Shown here: piece by piece, positions 25,961-38,325 of the stretch
Layout: each line of letters starts with the position of its first letter
Position numbering within the stretch: position 1 is the stretch's first letter
Origin: Malurus cyaneus samueli
Taxonomy: Eukaryota; Chordata; Aves; Passeriformes; Maluridae
Reading direction: 5' to 3'
Assembly (NCBI GenBank): GCA_009741485.1
Contig: CM019236.1
Location: forward strand, 67,419,402 to 67,483,401
Length of the DNA stretch: 64,000 bases
Notes under the pieces: model-generated
The model's input: only the letters and a program-made list of their open reading frames with translations
Databases searched by the model: none
Told to the model about the DNA's origin: nothing
Position numbers and translations under genes: made by a program

Positions 25961-28220
25961 CTATTGTTTAAAAAAATAACGAATGAAAGAGGTGACAACA
26001 GAGACAGAATAATGCACTGCAACTAAACCGTGTTAAGAAAACCAACAACTAACTACTAATGAACAATAAGCTCTTTATGGTATTGTCGAATCCTGTGAAC
26101 ACACTGGAACATTGACGAGCAATCAGACTTTTGTTTCATCCTATTGCACCTTTTTCACAAGACCTAGAAAAAGCTTTGGAGACTATTTACAAAATTTAAG
26201 TTCTCTATCCTTCTTGGAAAGAATGAAAACTCAAAGTTAACTCTTTCAAATGAGGCATCTACGCCGGGGGAACCTTAATTGCGCCTTTTCCATGCAAACT
26301 TGGCTCAGAGCTATTTCCAAATACCTATTTGACTATATTCAGCTCTGACTCGATCAGTTATCCAGCGACACCGCTCTTAATAAAAGTAAAACGACAAAAC
26401 CGCCAATGAAAAAGACATAGCACAGCAGGTTAGGCTTAAAGCGAGCAAAGGCTTGGCTTCTGGGGAAACTTTACATGCGCAGCTTACGACGAGATTTACA
26501 ATCTTGCTAGCGCCCAGCCAAATGCCTCCTGACGACTGGGCCCAATTACTGCAGTATCACCTCTGTCGAACAGACCTAAATGTGCACCAAGGGAAACACT
26601 TCCTTTCCCTATACGTTCTCTTCGTAGGCACTTATCGTATTACACACCAACACCTAGCGCTTTGCGCAATACAAACCACTCTTGCGTGCGATCTTTAACT
26701 GTTACCGAATACTACGAGCTAACAATGTTGGCATTTATATGATCACCAATTTCTAGCAGATTTTTACTTCAAATTCCATCTCATTCTCCTGAAATTCTCC
26801 CTTCTAGCTTGAAGAAGGATGAAAACAGGAGAGAGACAGACATTAAAAAACACAAAGAATTAGTGGAACAAGTGTATAGGAACGCCACCTAGATCAGCCA
26901 GGAACGTCAAGCCTCCAACAATAAGACCCAGAGGAAAACAGTTCAGAGGAAATATCATAAAATCAGGGCATAAAGGGAGATATCTGTCCAAAAAGAAACA
27001 AGTTGGGATCACATCACAGCATCACACAGAGTGAGAAAGGCTCCCAACATGACAGGAAAAGGAGCACACAAGTTGAAAAACGGCTAAAGACACCGTCCAG
27101 GTAAAGACCCACGCAACACCTAGCGCGCAACCATGACCTTGGCCATTTCCTTATTCGAGACACACAACACCTCTGTCACAATCACTAAACAACAATACAA
27201 ACAACACCCAGCTTTGAAAAAAATTTCAAAACACCACCCATAAATTTTTACTACTTCCATGTAGTCTTCAACATGAGATAGCAAGCTTCAGCTCTTTTTA
27301 ATCTCACCACAAACAAACCCCATCCAAACTGCCGCGAGTCCCTGCTAATTATGCAAAGTCTCCATTCCAACCCCCGCCTTGAATACAGTCACAAGCTCCG
27401 CAGGAGTGCTCCAAAGCTCTAACAATCTGATTGAACGTCAAGTGATTCACACATCACATACACCTCCTGTGGCTAACATCACTTAAACACAGGGCACTCA
27501 TCCCTTACCTTCGGCTACACACAACCATGCACCTGCCCCCTTTAACAAAACGCATCTGATATATGAGACGAGAAAATCTCTTCTGTTGGAAAGTTGAAAA
27601 TTTGTGTTTCTCGACATGCAAAACTAGTAGGCAAAAAACCACCGCAAAAATACTAGATAAACACCCTTCTATTTCCACATACAAGTTGTTCATTGATCTC
27701 TGTAATTAAAAAAGAAAAAGAGATGATGTGAAGTGAAGCCAGACATGAAGTGGGCAAGAATACTAGAAACTTTTGAAAAAAAGAAAGAAAATAGCACTCG
27801 TTGATGAGAACTCCTTGAAAAGAAAAGTTCGTTGGAAATATTCATAAACAAATGAATACAGGATTCAGCAATTGGTTATTTTCCCACTGAAATGTAAGGG
27901 AAGGACAGAACCTCTGGATGCAGCGATAAGCCAGGATGTGGTAGATGGACACCTTAAATACAATTCTGTACATTAATAATAGTAGGGTAAGAGAAAGAGA
28001 AAAAAAACGGCGTTGGTACGGTTTTAGCAAGTTACATTTAGTTCACAGAAGACAGCAAGATTTTGTGAAATCTTACGAGCTTACAAAAGCACGGTAAAGA
28101 CTATGGAAACGGTAAGAGAGAGAGATAGAAAACAGTACACTAGGAAAAGTCCCTGCTTGTTTTACCTGAACGGGACCCGTGTGGCCTCTTGGTCCATCTT
28201 GGCTTTTTTTTCCAAATTAC

Positions 28221-28397
28221 CTTGCAGTTCCGCAAGTTTGGTTTTTGCATCACAAAAGCTCCATCCTCTGCTGAGGTGCTTTCGCAGGTGAGCCTCACTC
28301 TTGGCAGCTAGCAGGTCGTTCACCAGACCTTGGCGACAGTCTCTTCTCTCTCCAGTTCCAACCGCAATTTCATTATCTCTTGTTCATACTGAGCTAT
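28221..28397 (-). pseudogene. Nearly correct copy of CCDC171 exon B
   Basis: 177 bases, one short of the 178 expected. It opens well (IAQYEQEIMKLRLELERE) but hits a stop in the middle from an indel. Its first half is probably more accurate than the copy at 35.9 kb. Confidence 0.7.
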
Positions 28398-29798
28398 CTA
28401 GAAAATAAATTTGTTTCAGGAATTGCATTCACAGCTGCCATCTTGTCCCATTTGAATTTGAAATACGGTCTTGCAATCGTACATTTATGCACACTTTAGG
28501 TATTTTATGGGGTTTTTTTAATGTGAAATTATCCTATTCCTAGATTAATTTCATATACCTAAACATACCACTTGCTTTTTCTAAACATGCTCTGCCTTCA
28601 AGAAAATGGAAGTTAACATACTATCCTTTTCCTGCACCGTTTGTGTGAAAAATGCAACAACAAAAACATTTGTATCCACAGGTCAAATTTTTCGATAACT
28701 GCATTTAACCCTTCAAAAACAACAATGTTGGGTTGTCTAGACTGGCATTCAGACACTCAGCTAACTCATTTTGTGTAAAAACAAAAAGCTTTCAGTCGTA
28801 TACTGTTCAGCAGTCAAGCAGACATACTACTTAAACCACAATGAAAAAAGCCAACAAAAATTTGCTTCAAAAAGGGCGTTCATACCAGATCTAAGAAAGC
28901 TATTGTCCAATGGCCACTGCGCCTAAAACTGGACTCCAGGATCAACCACGTGGTCCAAGGCCATTTCAACCACCAGAAGGTGGTAAGTAAAACATATGCG
29001 TTTCCAAAACATCTGCCAACAGAAAGTAGCACCCTTAATCCACAGGAGCCTCACATCCATGGGAAATAATTCTATCCCCCATTACTAAGGTTTTCCCTGA
29101 TGCCTTTGCTGGCAGACTTGGCTACCTAAACGAACGGCAGCAGTGCAATACTTTATTTACACAATTTTCTTTGGTTTGATTATTATCACTCGCTATATAT
29201 ACCACATTCTGCTTTTAAGAGCTTTGTATAGGGGCAGCTCGGTGTGGGTGCTCATTCATCTTGTTTTGGTTAAATACAGCCAATAATCCAAGTTTATTTT
29301 CCACTATCCACTTTATTTAGAGATTCCTGCTTCGTTCGAAACAGTGACCTTGCTCTTGTGCTCCCACTGCTCCGCCAATGGCTCGGGGTGCGATTCTATA
29401 AGAGTAGATCCCTCTGAACTACCATGGATATAAACACTCAGAACAAATTAACACAACAAAACCCATGTCTCATATGAGAATTCTAAAGCTGGCGGCTGCA
29501 AAGCATGATTTTCCTGCATCCACTCGTTGCTGGTTGCTCGTAGCTATCGCAAATTGCCTCACGACACACCTTGAACCATTAACCAAATGTCTAGTAAAGA
29601 ATGCTATCAGCTTCCCTCAAGGGCAGAAGCCATTCTCACGTACAGTCGCTCCTCTTTCCTTTCGTTATCTTTTTTAACTACTGACTCCTGATGTCCATCC
29701 CACCTGATGAGAGCTACAATCTTAAAGCGAAAGTGATTACATATTCCTAAAGGTAAAAACAAAATAGCATCAACAAAACAAAACAAAAAATTCCTTAC

Positions 29799-29932
29799 TT
29801 CTCGATCTGTGTTGCTCGCGAGCAATTCTGCACTTTTGCTGCTCAGCCAGTGGAAGTCTCCCTTCCAAAATCTTCAACAGTGTCACATTCCTGATGTATT
29901 GCCTATTATCTTGCGTACTACATTAAGTTGAG
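29799..29932 (-). pseudogene. Frameshifted copy of CCDC171 exon A
   Basis: About 134 bases against 124 in the intact copy, frame lost. Assembly-error copy. Confidence 0.75.
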
Positions 29933-31540
29933 CCGAAAATCTTCAAAAATTGTCGAGTATTCCTTGGAAGTTTTAATGCTCCTTACCTCCAATTACCCAG
30001 TCATGGACCCAGAGTTTCTAAACATTCCCATAAGCGACAAATTATCTCCTTGCAATTCAGCTACACCATGCTATTGCTATTTTGGACAAAAAAAGGTTTA
30101 TTATAGATTGCTTATGGTGCAAGATCATCGGGACGATGTAAGCAGCAGGACTATAAAGCAAAGATAACACTTTGGATTACACAAGAGTTGATTTAATGCA
30201 CAGCACACATTCAATAATTATTTCTATACATTTATCCTCCTATCTTTGCTACATGAACTTCCGTGATTCTTCCGGTAATCTACTTCCCAGGTCGCTTAAA
30301 CACACACGTCGATGTCCACATAATGTACAATTTCCAAAATACACTGAGGTTCTTGTCTCCACAGTAAGTCTCACTTTTTTCCAACATGGATTACCCATCC
30401 AAAACCATCTCTGCTCAGTGAGACAAATCGCACGATTGTGGAAAACCCCCTCACCTTTCTACACATTTTGTTTCAGAGCATATACACATTTTAAACTACT
30501 CAACAGGTAAAGTGATTCACCAACACAAAGTGCAAATCTAAAAGGATTCCACTCCTTTAAACCTACCTTCGTTGTTATCTAAATTTTCTACTATTGCAGG
30601 TTAACCAGAAAATCTGCTTCGGCCCAATTAGCTTACGAAAATCGATGTCCTCAAGCAGCGCACAGCAATAATAAAAGAGTCCAAAATCCAAGTTTCTATA
30701 TAAGTTGAACAAGATATATACACATAACAATTTAAACTATTTGTTAATATAAGTAATTACATGCCACATGACTACTACTGGTACAGTTTACACTACCCAT
30801 CAGATATTACCCACATCTATAAACTGCTATACTAAAAATATAGATTTAATTAATCTCAGCGTCAATAACTTCTAGAGAGAAAACTATCCTTTAACTTCAA
30901 ACTGGACAACTTTAAAATCATTGCTAGCCACTTCAAAACTCTGTGTCACCACAGTTATTGACCGCTACTATGTATGGCTTTTACTCTACTATTTTAAGTA
31001 TGTAAAGACTGCAATTGATTAGTTTGCTCACACACAGAAGTCCGGAAGAGTTTCATGGGCAGAAACATGTGACAACTACAGAGCAAAAACGGACACATGA
31101 TTAAATTTAAACACTAAAATCGGTATCATATAATCTTACTGTAACATACCTAAGCACTAGCTGATCTTTGTGTTACACCGCCAGTGTTCTTTTTACAGGA
31201 AATGGACTACATAGGGGGATTTAACTTAATCAGAATTTTCTTAAATTAAAATGACCACTTTATCCGCCTAGAACTGAGCAATAGAGCACAATTAAGCCAA
31301 ATTTTCATTGCACCCAACAAACTTTACCTGATACATGTTTCTTCACTTTTTTTTTTTGCACGGGCAAAGAGACACACAGAGGCCACCAACAAAGGTATTG
31401 GTAAGCTTAGGTAAATCTTTCAAAGAATAATTACTACTTAATGAAAGGAGGAAATTCTCAGTTGTTTACTTCAGACTATAAATAGTTTATAATTGCATAA
31501 ATTTAAGCTAGTATACCTATTTAAAAAGAGACAGACCATC

Positions 31541-32609
31541 AGCACATGCCAACAGAAGTGTTTGTTTGAGCAGACACACTCCTCATTCACCCCCAGGTAA
31601 TCTGTATTGATCCAAAAATCATTGTGAGCATGACCCTAAAATCAGAGCCAGGTCTCTGCGGGAAATCTTTTCCTGAAAGAGTAGTGCCCTTCTGATCCCT
31701 TCTCTTTCTGTTTGGTTGCCATGATAGACACAACTAGGGGTGCATCTGGTAAAAAGGTACATAGGGAACAAAAGTTCAATTTTGTTCTAATTTTAATTGC
31801 TAGAACTTAAAATTAGATATTTTTGGAAGCTGTTACTCCCACAGAACTGAATAATTTTAATTTCTCTTATTCTGAATAGGGTTTCCTTCTGCCTAGAAAT
31901 GGAACTATTTAAAATTTTTTTCTACATGAAATTATGAAGTTTCTCACGGAATGAAATAACTAAGCTGGCCCCACTTGGATTTCTGCCGTGCAAGAAATTG
32001 AACTAAGCGAGAGGTTGGCATAATACTGACAATTTGGACTCGGCCAGTTCTGTGGAGCCACTGTCAGGACAATCCCCACAGTCCATATGTGGTATGGACC
32101 TAAATTTTAAGATAGTGGCCTCTAGTTTTGCATGTACAGCAGGTCAATGAACACATTTCTCACATCAGAATGAAAACAATAAATAATAAATAAATAAAAT
32201 ACCATAAAAGTTAGATTACACAAAATTAATATTTGTACAGAAATACGCACCCCAGTAAAGATACCAGAAAAGATATAGAAAATACTTATTTCTTCAGGTT
32301 TAATCTTCCCAGATATTAACAAAAGTGCAACTGGGAAATGGTGAATGAATAACAAGATAGTTTTGCTGTAAATTATATAAAGACCTGAAACCAATTTTAT
32401 ATTGGGAAATATAAAGTTAACAATTAGCAACTAAAGCGTCATTAATGTACAGCAAGCCTTATAATGAACTGTAGATTTTTAGAATCTTGACATCTCTGAA
32501 CTTTTCAGTCCATGTATCACTGTTTAAATGCTATCCCAGTAGTCTCCTGCAGAAGTATTTGTTTTATGAAAAACATGGTTTGTCTTTTTTTTTTTTTTTA
32601 CAATGTCTT

Positions 32610-32649
<40 letters not shown>

Positions 32650-32704
32650 GTGGTGGTAAACACTACAAATCGCACATAAGTTTCTAATTTTTTAAAATTA
32701 GAAA
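31541..32704 (-). repeat. Block Q, copy 2
   Basis: Matches 10,191-11,385 with indels. Intronic; ends in a poly(T) tract. The 102-codon minus-strand ORF at 32,122-32,430 is AT-rich and not conserved in the first copy. Confidence 0.7.
32612..32645 (+). repeat. 34-base T homopolymer
   Basis: An unbroken run of T. The equivalent place in copy 1 (about 11,300-11,325) has shorter runs broken by C. It could be the poly(A) tail of an old minus-strand retrocopy, or a homopolymer length error. Confidence 0.8.
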
Positions 32705-33212
32705 GAAATTTGATCTCCTGCCTACCACGAGTTGATTGCTGTTGCCTCTTACCGAACTCCAAAACCTCCTATCCCGAACAAGGATGCACCCAATGCGGTA
32801 TTTTTTATTACAAACCTGTCACAAAGCAGAGAGAGCAGCTTTTCCCGCCTGTCTCAAAAACACATTTCAGTACTCTAAGGTGACTACATGCCTACCTTCA
32901 GTATTTCACAGATAAATTCAGAACTACAGTTCAGGAAGTGGGGTTTTCCCAGCCAGGATTTGCCTACTACATGCTCAGAATGACACTTCTCTCTGCACAT
33001 ATTAAGACCACAATCAAACCTCTCAATCTGTCATTTCATAAATCAGAGTAACTACAGAAGATTTAAATCAGGCTTGTAAATACACAGCACAAAAGACTGA
33101 AACACATTTGGAGTCATAATTTGAAAACTCAGATATTTCTGATGTTTGCCTGACAAGTTTAAATGAATTAAGTGGTCACGTTCACATTTAACACTTTTTA
33201 TTGCTGGAATTT
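32705..33212 (-). repeat. Block R, copy 3 (left half)
   Basis: Contains the 451-base core identical to 22,726-23,176 and then jumps into block S at about 33,205-33,212, skipping the second half of R. Confidence 0.8.
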
Positions 33213-33721
33213 TAAACACTGTACACAGCAGAAGGCAAGACCCTTCCAGAGCCTACTCAACCTAACTCAGCCTATTTACTGTTAGACAGAACTCAGAGCT
33301 TACTCAGCTTTACCTGGCAACTTAAAAAAGAAAACTATACCTAAAATTAGGTTTCTTCACAGCCTATATCCAACCCTGATTTTTAAGAATCAGCTTTAAG
33401 CAAAACCTGACTTGTGACATTTTGAGAAGGTTATCCCCTGTCCCTGCACTCCTCTATTTTTCACAAACACTGTACTGATAAGCTGGTTTAAGTGTTTACC
33501 ATGACAAACAGCCACAATTTATCCCATCAAAGCCCAAAACCAGACACACTGAATGTGACTTTATGAAGCTATACTCTTCAGAACTGTTTTGTGATATTTA
33601 ACTATTTGGGGGATTTTTAAATTCCTCCAAATCAGAGAAACCCCAACCCACCACACCTTTTGCACCAAAAAAAGTTCCAACCAGCATCTCATGGAACTTT
33701 CAATTTATTAATACATCATAC

Positions 33722-33903
33722 CTCAAAAGCCCTTTCTGTTTCACTTTTTTCTTTGATGAGGACTACCATTTCAGCATGGTACATTTTGCGGATGTCATCC
33801 CTCTCCCTTGAAATTCTTCGCTGTTCTTCTTCCCACTGCTGCTGAGCACTTTGAAACATTTTCTCAGTCTCTGCTGCTTTCTGCTGATTTCTGTCATTGA
33901 GTA
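33722..33903 (-). CDS. CCDC171: CCDC171 exon C (exon 4), cleanest copy
   Basis: The exon has 2 + 180 bases, between acceptor caatag| and donor TTTGAG|GTATGA. It encodes 60 open codons of highly charged coiled coil, including TEKMFQSAQQQWEEEQRR and ending in SETERAFE. It matches the mammalian CCDC171 segment EKTFQTSQQKWKEE in both motif and spacing. Aligning across the B/C junction needs no gap over about 23 residues. The exon ends in phase 0. The two copies at 13.1 and 25.7 kb are stretched to about 235-239 bases by insertions and do not translate. Confidence 0.85.
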
Positions 33904-35919
33904 CTATTGTTTAAAATAAATAGAGAAAGAGAAAAAGACAAATAGCACTGCAAATAAACGTGTTCAGAAAAACAATAACTATAATGAACATAAGCTCTTT
34001 TGTGTATTGTGATATCCTGTGAAACACTGGAACATTGACAGAGAATCAGATTTTGTTTTCCTATTGCACCTTTCTCACAAGGACTAGAAAAGCTTTGGAG
34101 ACTTTTACAAATTTAAGTTCTCTTCCTTCTTGGAAAAGAATGAAAACTCAAGTTAACTCTTTCAAATGAGGCATCTACGGCCGGGGGAACTTAATTGCCT
34201 TTTCCTGCAACACTTGGCTAGCTTATTTCCAAATACCTATTTGATATATTAGTCTGCATCGATCAGTTTCCAGCACAGTTTAAGTAAAAGTAAAGACAAA
34301 CACCTGCCACATGAAAAAGACATAAGGCAGGTTAGGCTAGCGAGCAAAGGCTTGGCTTTTCTGGGGAAATTTACTGCAGCTTGAGAGATTTAAATCTTTA
34401 GCCCAGCAAATGTCCTGAGATGGGCAAATACTGCATATACTCCTCTGTGAAAGCCTAAATGCCAAGGAAAACTTCCTTTCCTATAAGCAGTTCTTTTAGG
34501 AACTTTGTTTCACAAACTGGCTTTTGGATAAAAACATTTTGTGTTGTTTTTTATGTTACCGAATAGAGCTAACAATGTTGGCATTTATATGATCACCAAT
34601 TTCTAGCAGATTTTTACTTCAAATTCATCTCATTCTCCTGAAATTTCCTTCTAGCTGAAGAAGGATGAAACAGAGAAGACAGATTAAAAAAACACAAAGA
34701 ATTAGTGGACACAGTGATAGGGAAGACAGATGCCAGGAAGTCAAGCCTCAATAAGAGCAGCAGGAAAACAGTTCAGAGGAAATATTAAAATAGGGCATAA
34801 AGGAGATACTCTGTCCAAGAAACTAAGTTGGGATCACATCACAGCATCACACAGAGTGAGAAAGGCTCCAACTGACCAGGAAAAGGAGACAACAAGTTGA
34901 AAACGGCTAAAGAACTGGGAAGCAACACTAGGATGACTTGGTTTCTTTGACACTTGTCACAATTAATAAAAAATACAAAAAACAGTTTGAAAAATTTCAA
35001 CCACCATAAAATTTTTACTATTCATGTGTCTTCCAAATGGATGAAAGTTCAGCTTTCTTTTTATCTTCAAAAAAAACCCCACAATCTGGCACGGTAAGTG
35101 CTCTTGCAAGTTTCAGAGTCTCCTTCCATCCTTGTAAGGTCACAAGCTCCGGAGGAGTGCTCCAAACTTATCATTGAACGTCAGAGATTCACAAATACAC
35201 CTCCTGTGCTAAATTTAAAGGGCATCATCCTTACTTAGGTAACTAAAAATGCACCTGCCCAGCTTTTAAGTACGAGAAATCTCTCTCTGTTTGGGAAAGT
35301 TTAAGAAAATTTGTGTTTCTGAATGCAAAACTAGTAGGAAAAAAACCCCGCAAAAAACTAGATAAAACCCTTCATTTCCAATACAATTGTCATTGTTCTG
35401 TAATTAAAAAGAAAAAAAGATGATTGTGAAGGAAGCCAGACAATGAAGTGGCAAAATGACTAAGAAACTTTTGAAAAAAAGAAAGAAAAAATAGCACATC
35501 GTGATGAAACTCCTGGAGAAAAATAAGTTGTTGAAAAATATTATAAACAAAATTGAGACAAGGATTAGATGGTGTATTTTTAACTGAATATTGTAAGACC
35601 AGGAGAAAAACTGCTGGATGCAGCGAAAGACAGGATGAGTGGAGATGGAACATACCCATACTAAATACAATTCTGTACATAATAATAGTAGGTAAGGAGA
35701 AAGAGAAAAAAAAGGGTTGGTAGTTTAGCAAGTTACATTTAGTTCACAGAAGACAGCAAAGATTTTGTAAATCTTACGAGCTATACAAAAGCAGTAAGAC
35801 CAGGATAGGAGGTAAGAGAGAGAGATAGAAAAACCAGTAAACAGGAAAAGTCCCTGCTGTTTTTACTGATTAGGGACCCGTGTGGCCTCTGGTCCATCTT
35901 GGCTTTTTTTTCCAAATAC

Positions 35920-36100
35920 CTTGCAGTTCCGGCAAGTTTTGGTTTTTGCATCACAAAGCTCAATCCTCTGGCTGAGATGCTTTCGCAGAGTGAGCCTCAC
36001 TGCTTGGCAGCTAGCAGGTCGTTCACCAACCTTGGCGAACAGTCTCTTCTCTCTCCAGTTCCAACCGCAATTTATTATCTCTTGTTCATACTGAGGCTAT
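35920..36100 (-). CDS. CCDC171: CCDC171 exon B (exon 3), sequence with residual errors
   Basis: The acceptor is tttttctag| at 36101 and the donor GCAAG|GTATTT at 35919. Three copies exist (15.8, 28.2 and 35.9 kb) and none is open throughout. This copy carries a few single-base indels, such as an extra C near its start. Common to the copies are an opening QYEQEI, an LRLELERE stretch, DLLAAKSEAHLRKHL and KTKLAELQ, which fit the YESQIAKLR...EKLC segment of mammalian CCDC171. Length is 181 bases against the 178 expected for 59 codons plus one base. The final G joins the TA that opens exon C as a valine codon, which supports this donor over an in-frame alternative about 60 bases further on (TTCAG|GTAAAA in the other two copies). 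Confidence 0.65.
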
Positions 36101-37393
36101 CTAGAAAAATAAATTTGTTTCAGGAGATTGCATTCACAGCTGCCAATCTTGTCCCGATTGAATTTGAAATACGGTCTTGCAATCGTATCATTTATAGCAC
36201 ACTTTAGGTATTTATGGGGTTGTTTTAATGTGAAATTATCCTATTCCTCAGATAATTCAATACCTAAACATACACTCTGTTTTCTAAACATGCTCTGCTT
36301 CAAAGAAAATGGAAGTTATAATACTATCCTTTTCCTGCACCTTTGTGTGAAAAATGCAACAACAAAAACATTGTATTCCACAGGCAAATTTTTGATAACT
36401 GCATTTAACCCTTGAAAAACAACAATGTTGGGTTGTTAGACTATCAGACACCTAGTAACTCATTGTGTAAAAACAAAAGCTTCAGTCTAGTGATGTTCAG
36501 CAGTCAAGCAGAATACTATTAAACACAATGAAAAAAGCAACAAAAATGCTTCAAAAAGGGGCTTCATCCAGAGTAAGAAAGATTGTCTGGCCACTGCTGC
36601 CTAAAACTGGATCCAGGAAACCACGGTCCAAGCCATTTCAACACCAGAAGGTGGTAAGTAAAACATGCGTTTCTCCAGAACATCTGCAAAGAAGTAGCAC
36701 CCTTAATAACAGGAGCTCCATCCATGGGAAATAATTTATCCCCATTACTAAGGTTTTCCCTGATGCACTTGTGGCAGACTGGTACCTAAACGAGGCAGCA
36801 GTGACAAAATACTTTATTACAATTTTCTTTGGTTTGATTATTATCACTGCTATATATACCAATTCTGCTTTTAAGAGTTTGTTAGGGGCAGCTGGTGTGG
36901 GTGCTCATTCATCTTGTTTTGGTTAAATACAGCCAATAATCCAAGTTTATTTTTCCATATCCATTTATTTAGAGATTCCTGCTTCTTCGACAGTGACTTG
37001 CTCTTGTGCTCCCACTGCTCCGCCAATGGTGGGGTGGATTCTATAAAGTAGATCCCTTGAACTACATGGATATAAACACTCAGACAAATTAACAAACAAA
37101 CCATGTCTCATATTGAGAATTCTAAAGCTGGGGCTGCAAAATATTCTTCTGCATCATGTTGCTGTTGTGTAGCATCGAAATTGCTCACACACACCTTGAA
37201 CCATTAAAAATGTCAGTAAAAATGCTATCAGTTCCTAAGGGCAGAAGTCTGTACAGTGCTCTTTCTTTGTTATTTTTTAACTACTGACTCTGATGTTGAT
37301 CCACCTGATGAGAGTACAATTTAAAGGAAAGTGATTACATTTATTCCAAAGGTAAAAAAAAAAGCAAACAAAACAAAACAAAAATGTCCTTAC

Positions 37394-37517
37394 TTCTCGA
37401 TTGTGTTGCTCGAGCAATTCTGCATTTTGCTGCTCAGCCAGTTGGAGTCTCCTTCTCAAATCTTCAACAGTGTCCATTCCTGATGTATTGCTATTATCTT
37501 GCGTACTATTAAGTGAG
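37394..37517 (-). CDS. CCDC171: CCDC171 exon A (exon 2), cleanest copy
   Basis: The exon has 1 + 123 bases. It starts after a good acceptor (ttttccag|CTCACTT) and ends at GAGAA|GTAAGG. The first base completes the split codon from exon 1; then come 41 open codons, ending in phase 0. The peptide starts with a polar SLNSTQDNSNTSG stretch and passes into coiled coil with DTVEDLRRRLQLAEQQ and ending EQHNRE. This corresponds to the NLRKKL segment near residue 35 of mammalian CCDC171. Two noisier copies of the same exon lie at 17.5 and 29.8 kb. This copy is fully open and carries both splice sites, so I treat it as the real one. Confidence 0.8.
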
Positions 37518-38260
37518 CTGGAAAATTTTCAAAAATGTGAGTATTCCTTGGAAGTTTTAATGCTCCTTTACTCCAATTACCCAGTCATGGACCCAGAGTT
37601 TTAAACATTCCCATAAGCAAAATTATTCCTTGCAATTTACACCATGCTATTGCTATTTGGAAAAAAAAGGTTTATATAGAATTGCTTATGGTGCAAGATA
37701 TGGGAGATGTAGCAGCAGGAACTTAAAGAAAGATACACTTTGGATTAACAAAGTTGATTTAAGCACAGCACATTAATTATTATTTTATATTATCCTTATC
37801 TTTGCTAATGAACTTCCAGGATTTTTGGTAATTAACTTCCAGGCAGCTTAAAAACATCATTCCAATAATGTAATTAAAATAACTGGAAGGGTTCTTGTCT
37901 CCACAGTAAGTCTCATTTTTTAACATGGATTACCATCCAAAACCATCTCTGTCATGAGACAAATGCACAGATGTGGAAAACCCCCTCACTTTTACACATT
38001 TTGTGTTCAGAGATATACACATTTAAACTACTTCAGACAGGTAAATGATCACAAACAAAGTGCAATCTAAAGGATTCATCCTTTAAACTACCTTGTTTTA
38101 TCTAAATTTCTACTATTGCAGGTAAAAGAAAATCTGCTTGGCAATTAGCAGAATCAGTCCTCAAGCAGCGCAAGCAATAATAAAAGAGTCAAAACCAAGT
38201 TTCTACATATAAAGTGAAAAATATTATCACATAACATTTAACATTTTTAATATAAGTATT

Positions 38261-38325
38261 TACATGTATATGTACATATACATAGATATACACATATAAA
38301 CATGTATATAAAAATATAGATTTTA
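38261..38325 (+). repeat. TA/CA-rich short tandem repeat
   Basis: Alternating tacatgtatatgtacatata-type sequence. At the matching places in copies 1 (about 18,575-18,655) and 2 (about 30,760-30,835) the sequence is non-repetitive and C-rich, so the copies disagree most strongly here. Confidence 0.6.

Larger units (their letters stand above)
25185..31540 (-). repeat. Block S, copy 2 (intermediate noise, truncated)
   Basis: Repeats exons C, B and A and their introns. The exon C to exon A span is about 4,210 bases, roughly 11 percent longer than in the cleanest copy. It stops at about 31,540, where sequence matching 38,930 jumps to the start of block Q. Confidence 0.85.

Noticed and set aside
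35781..35920. Exon B extending to the second donor (TTCAG|GTAAAA)
   Set aside because: The first donor gives the right phase for exon C and a gap-free match to the mammalian junction; the second donor is not preserved in the 35.8-kb copy.
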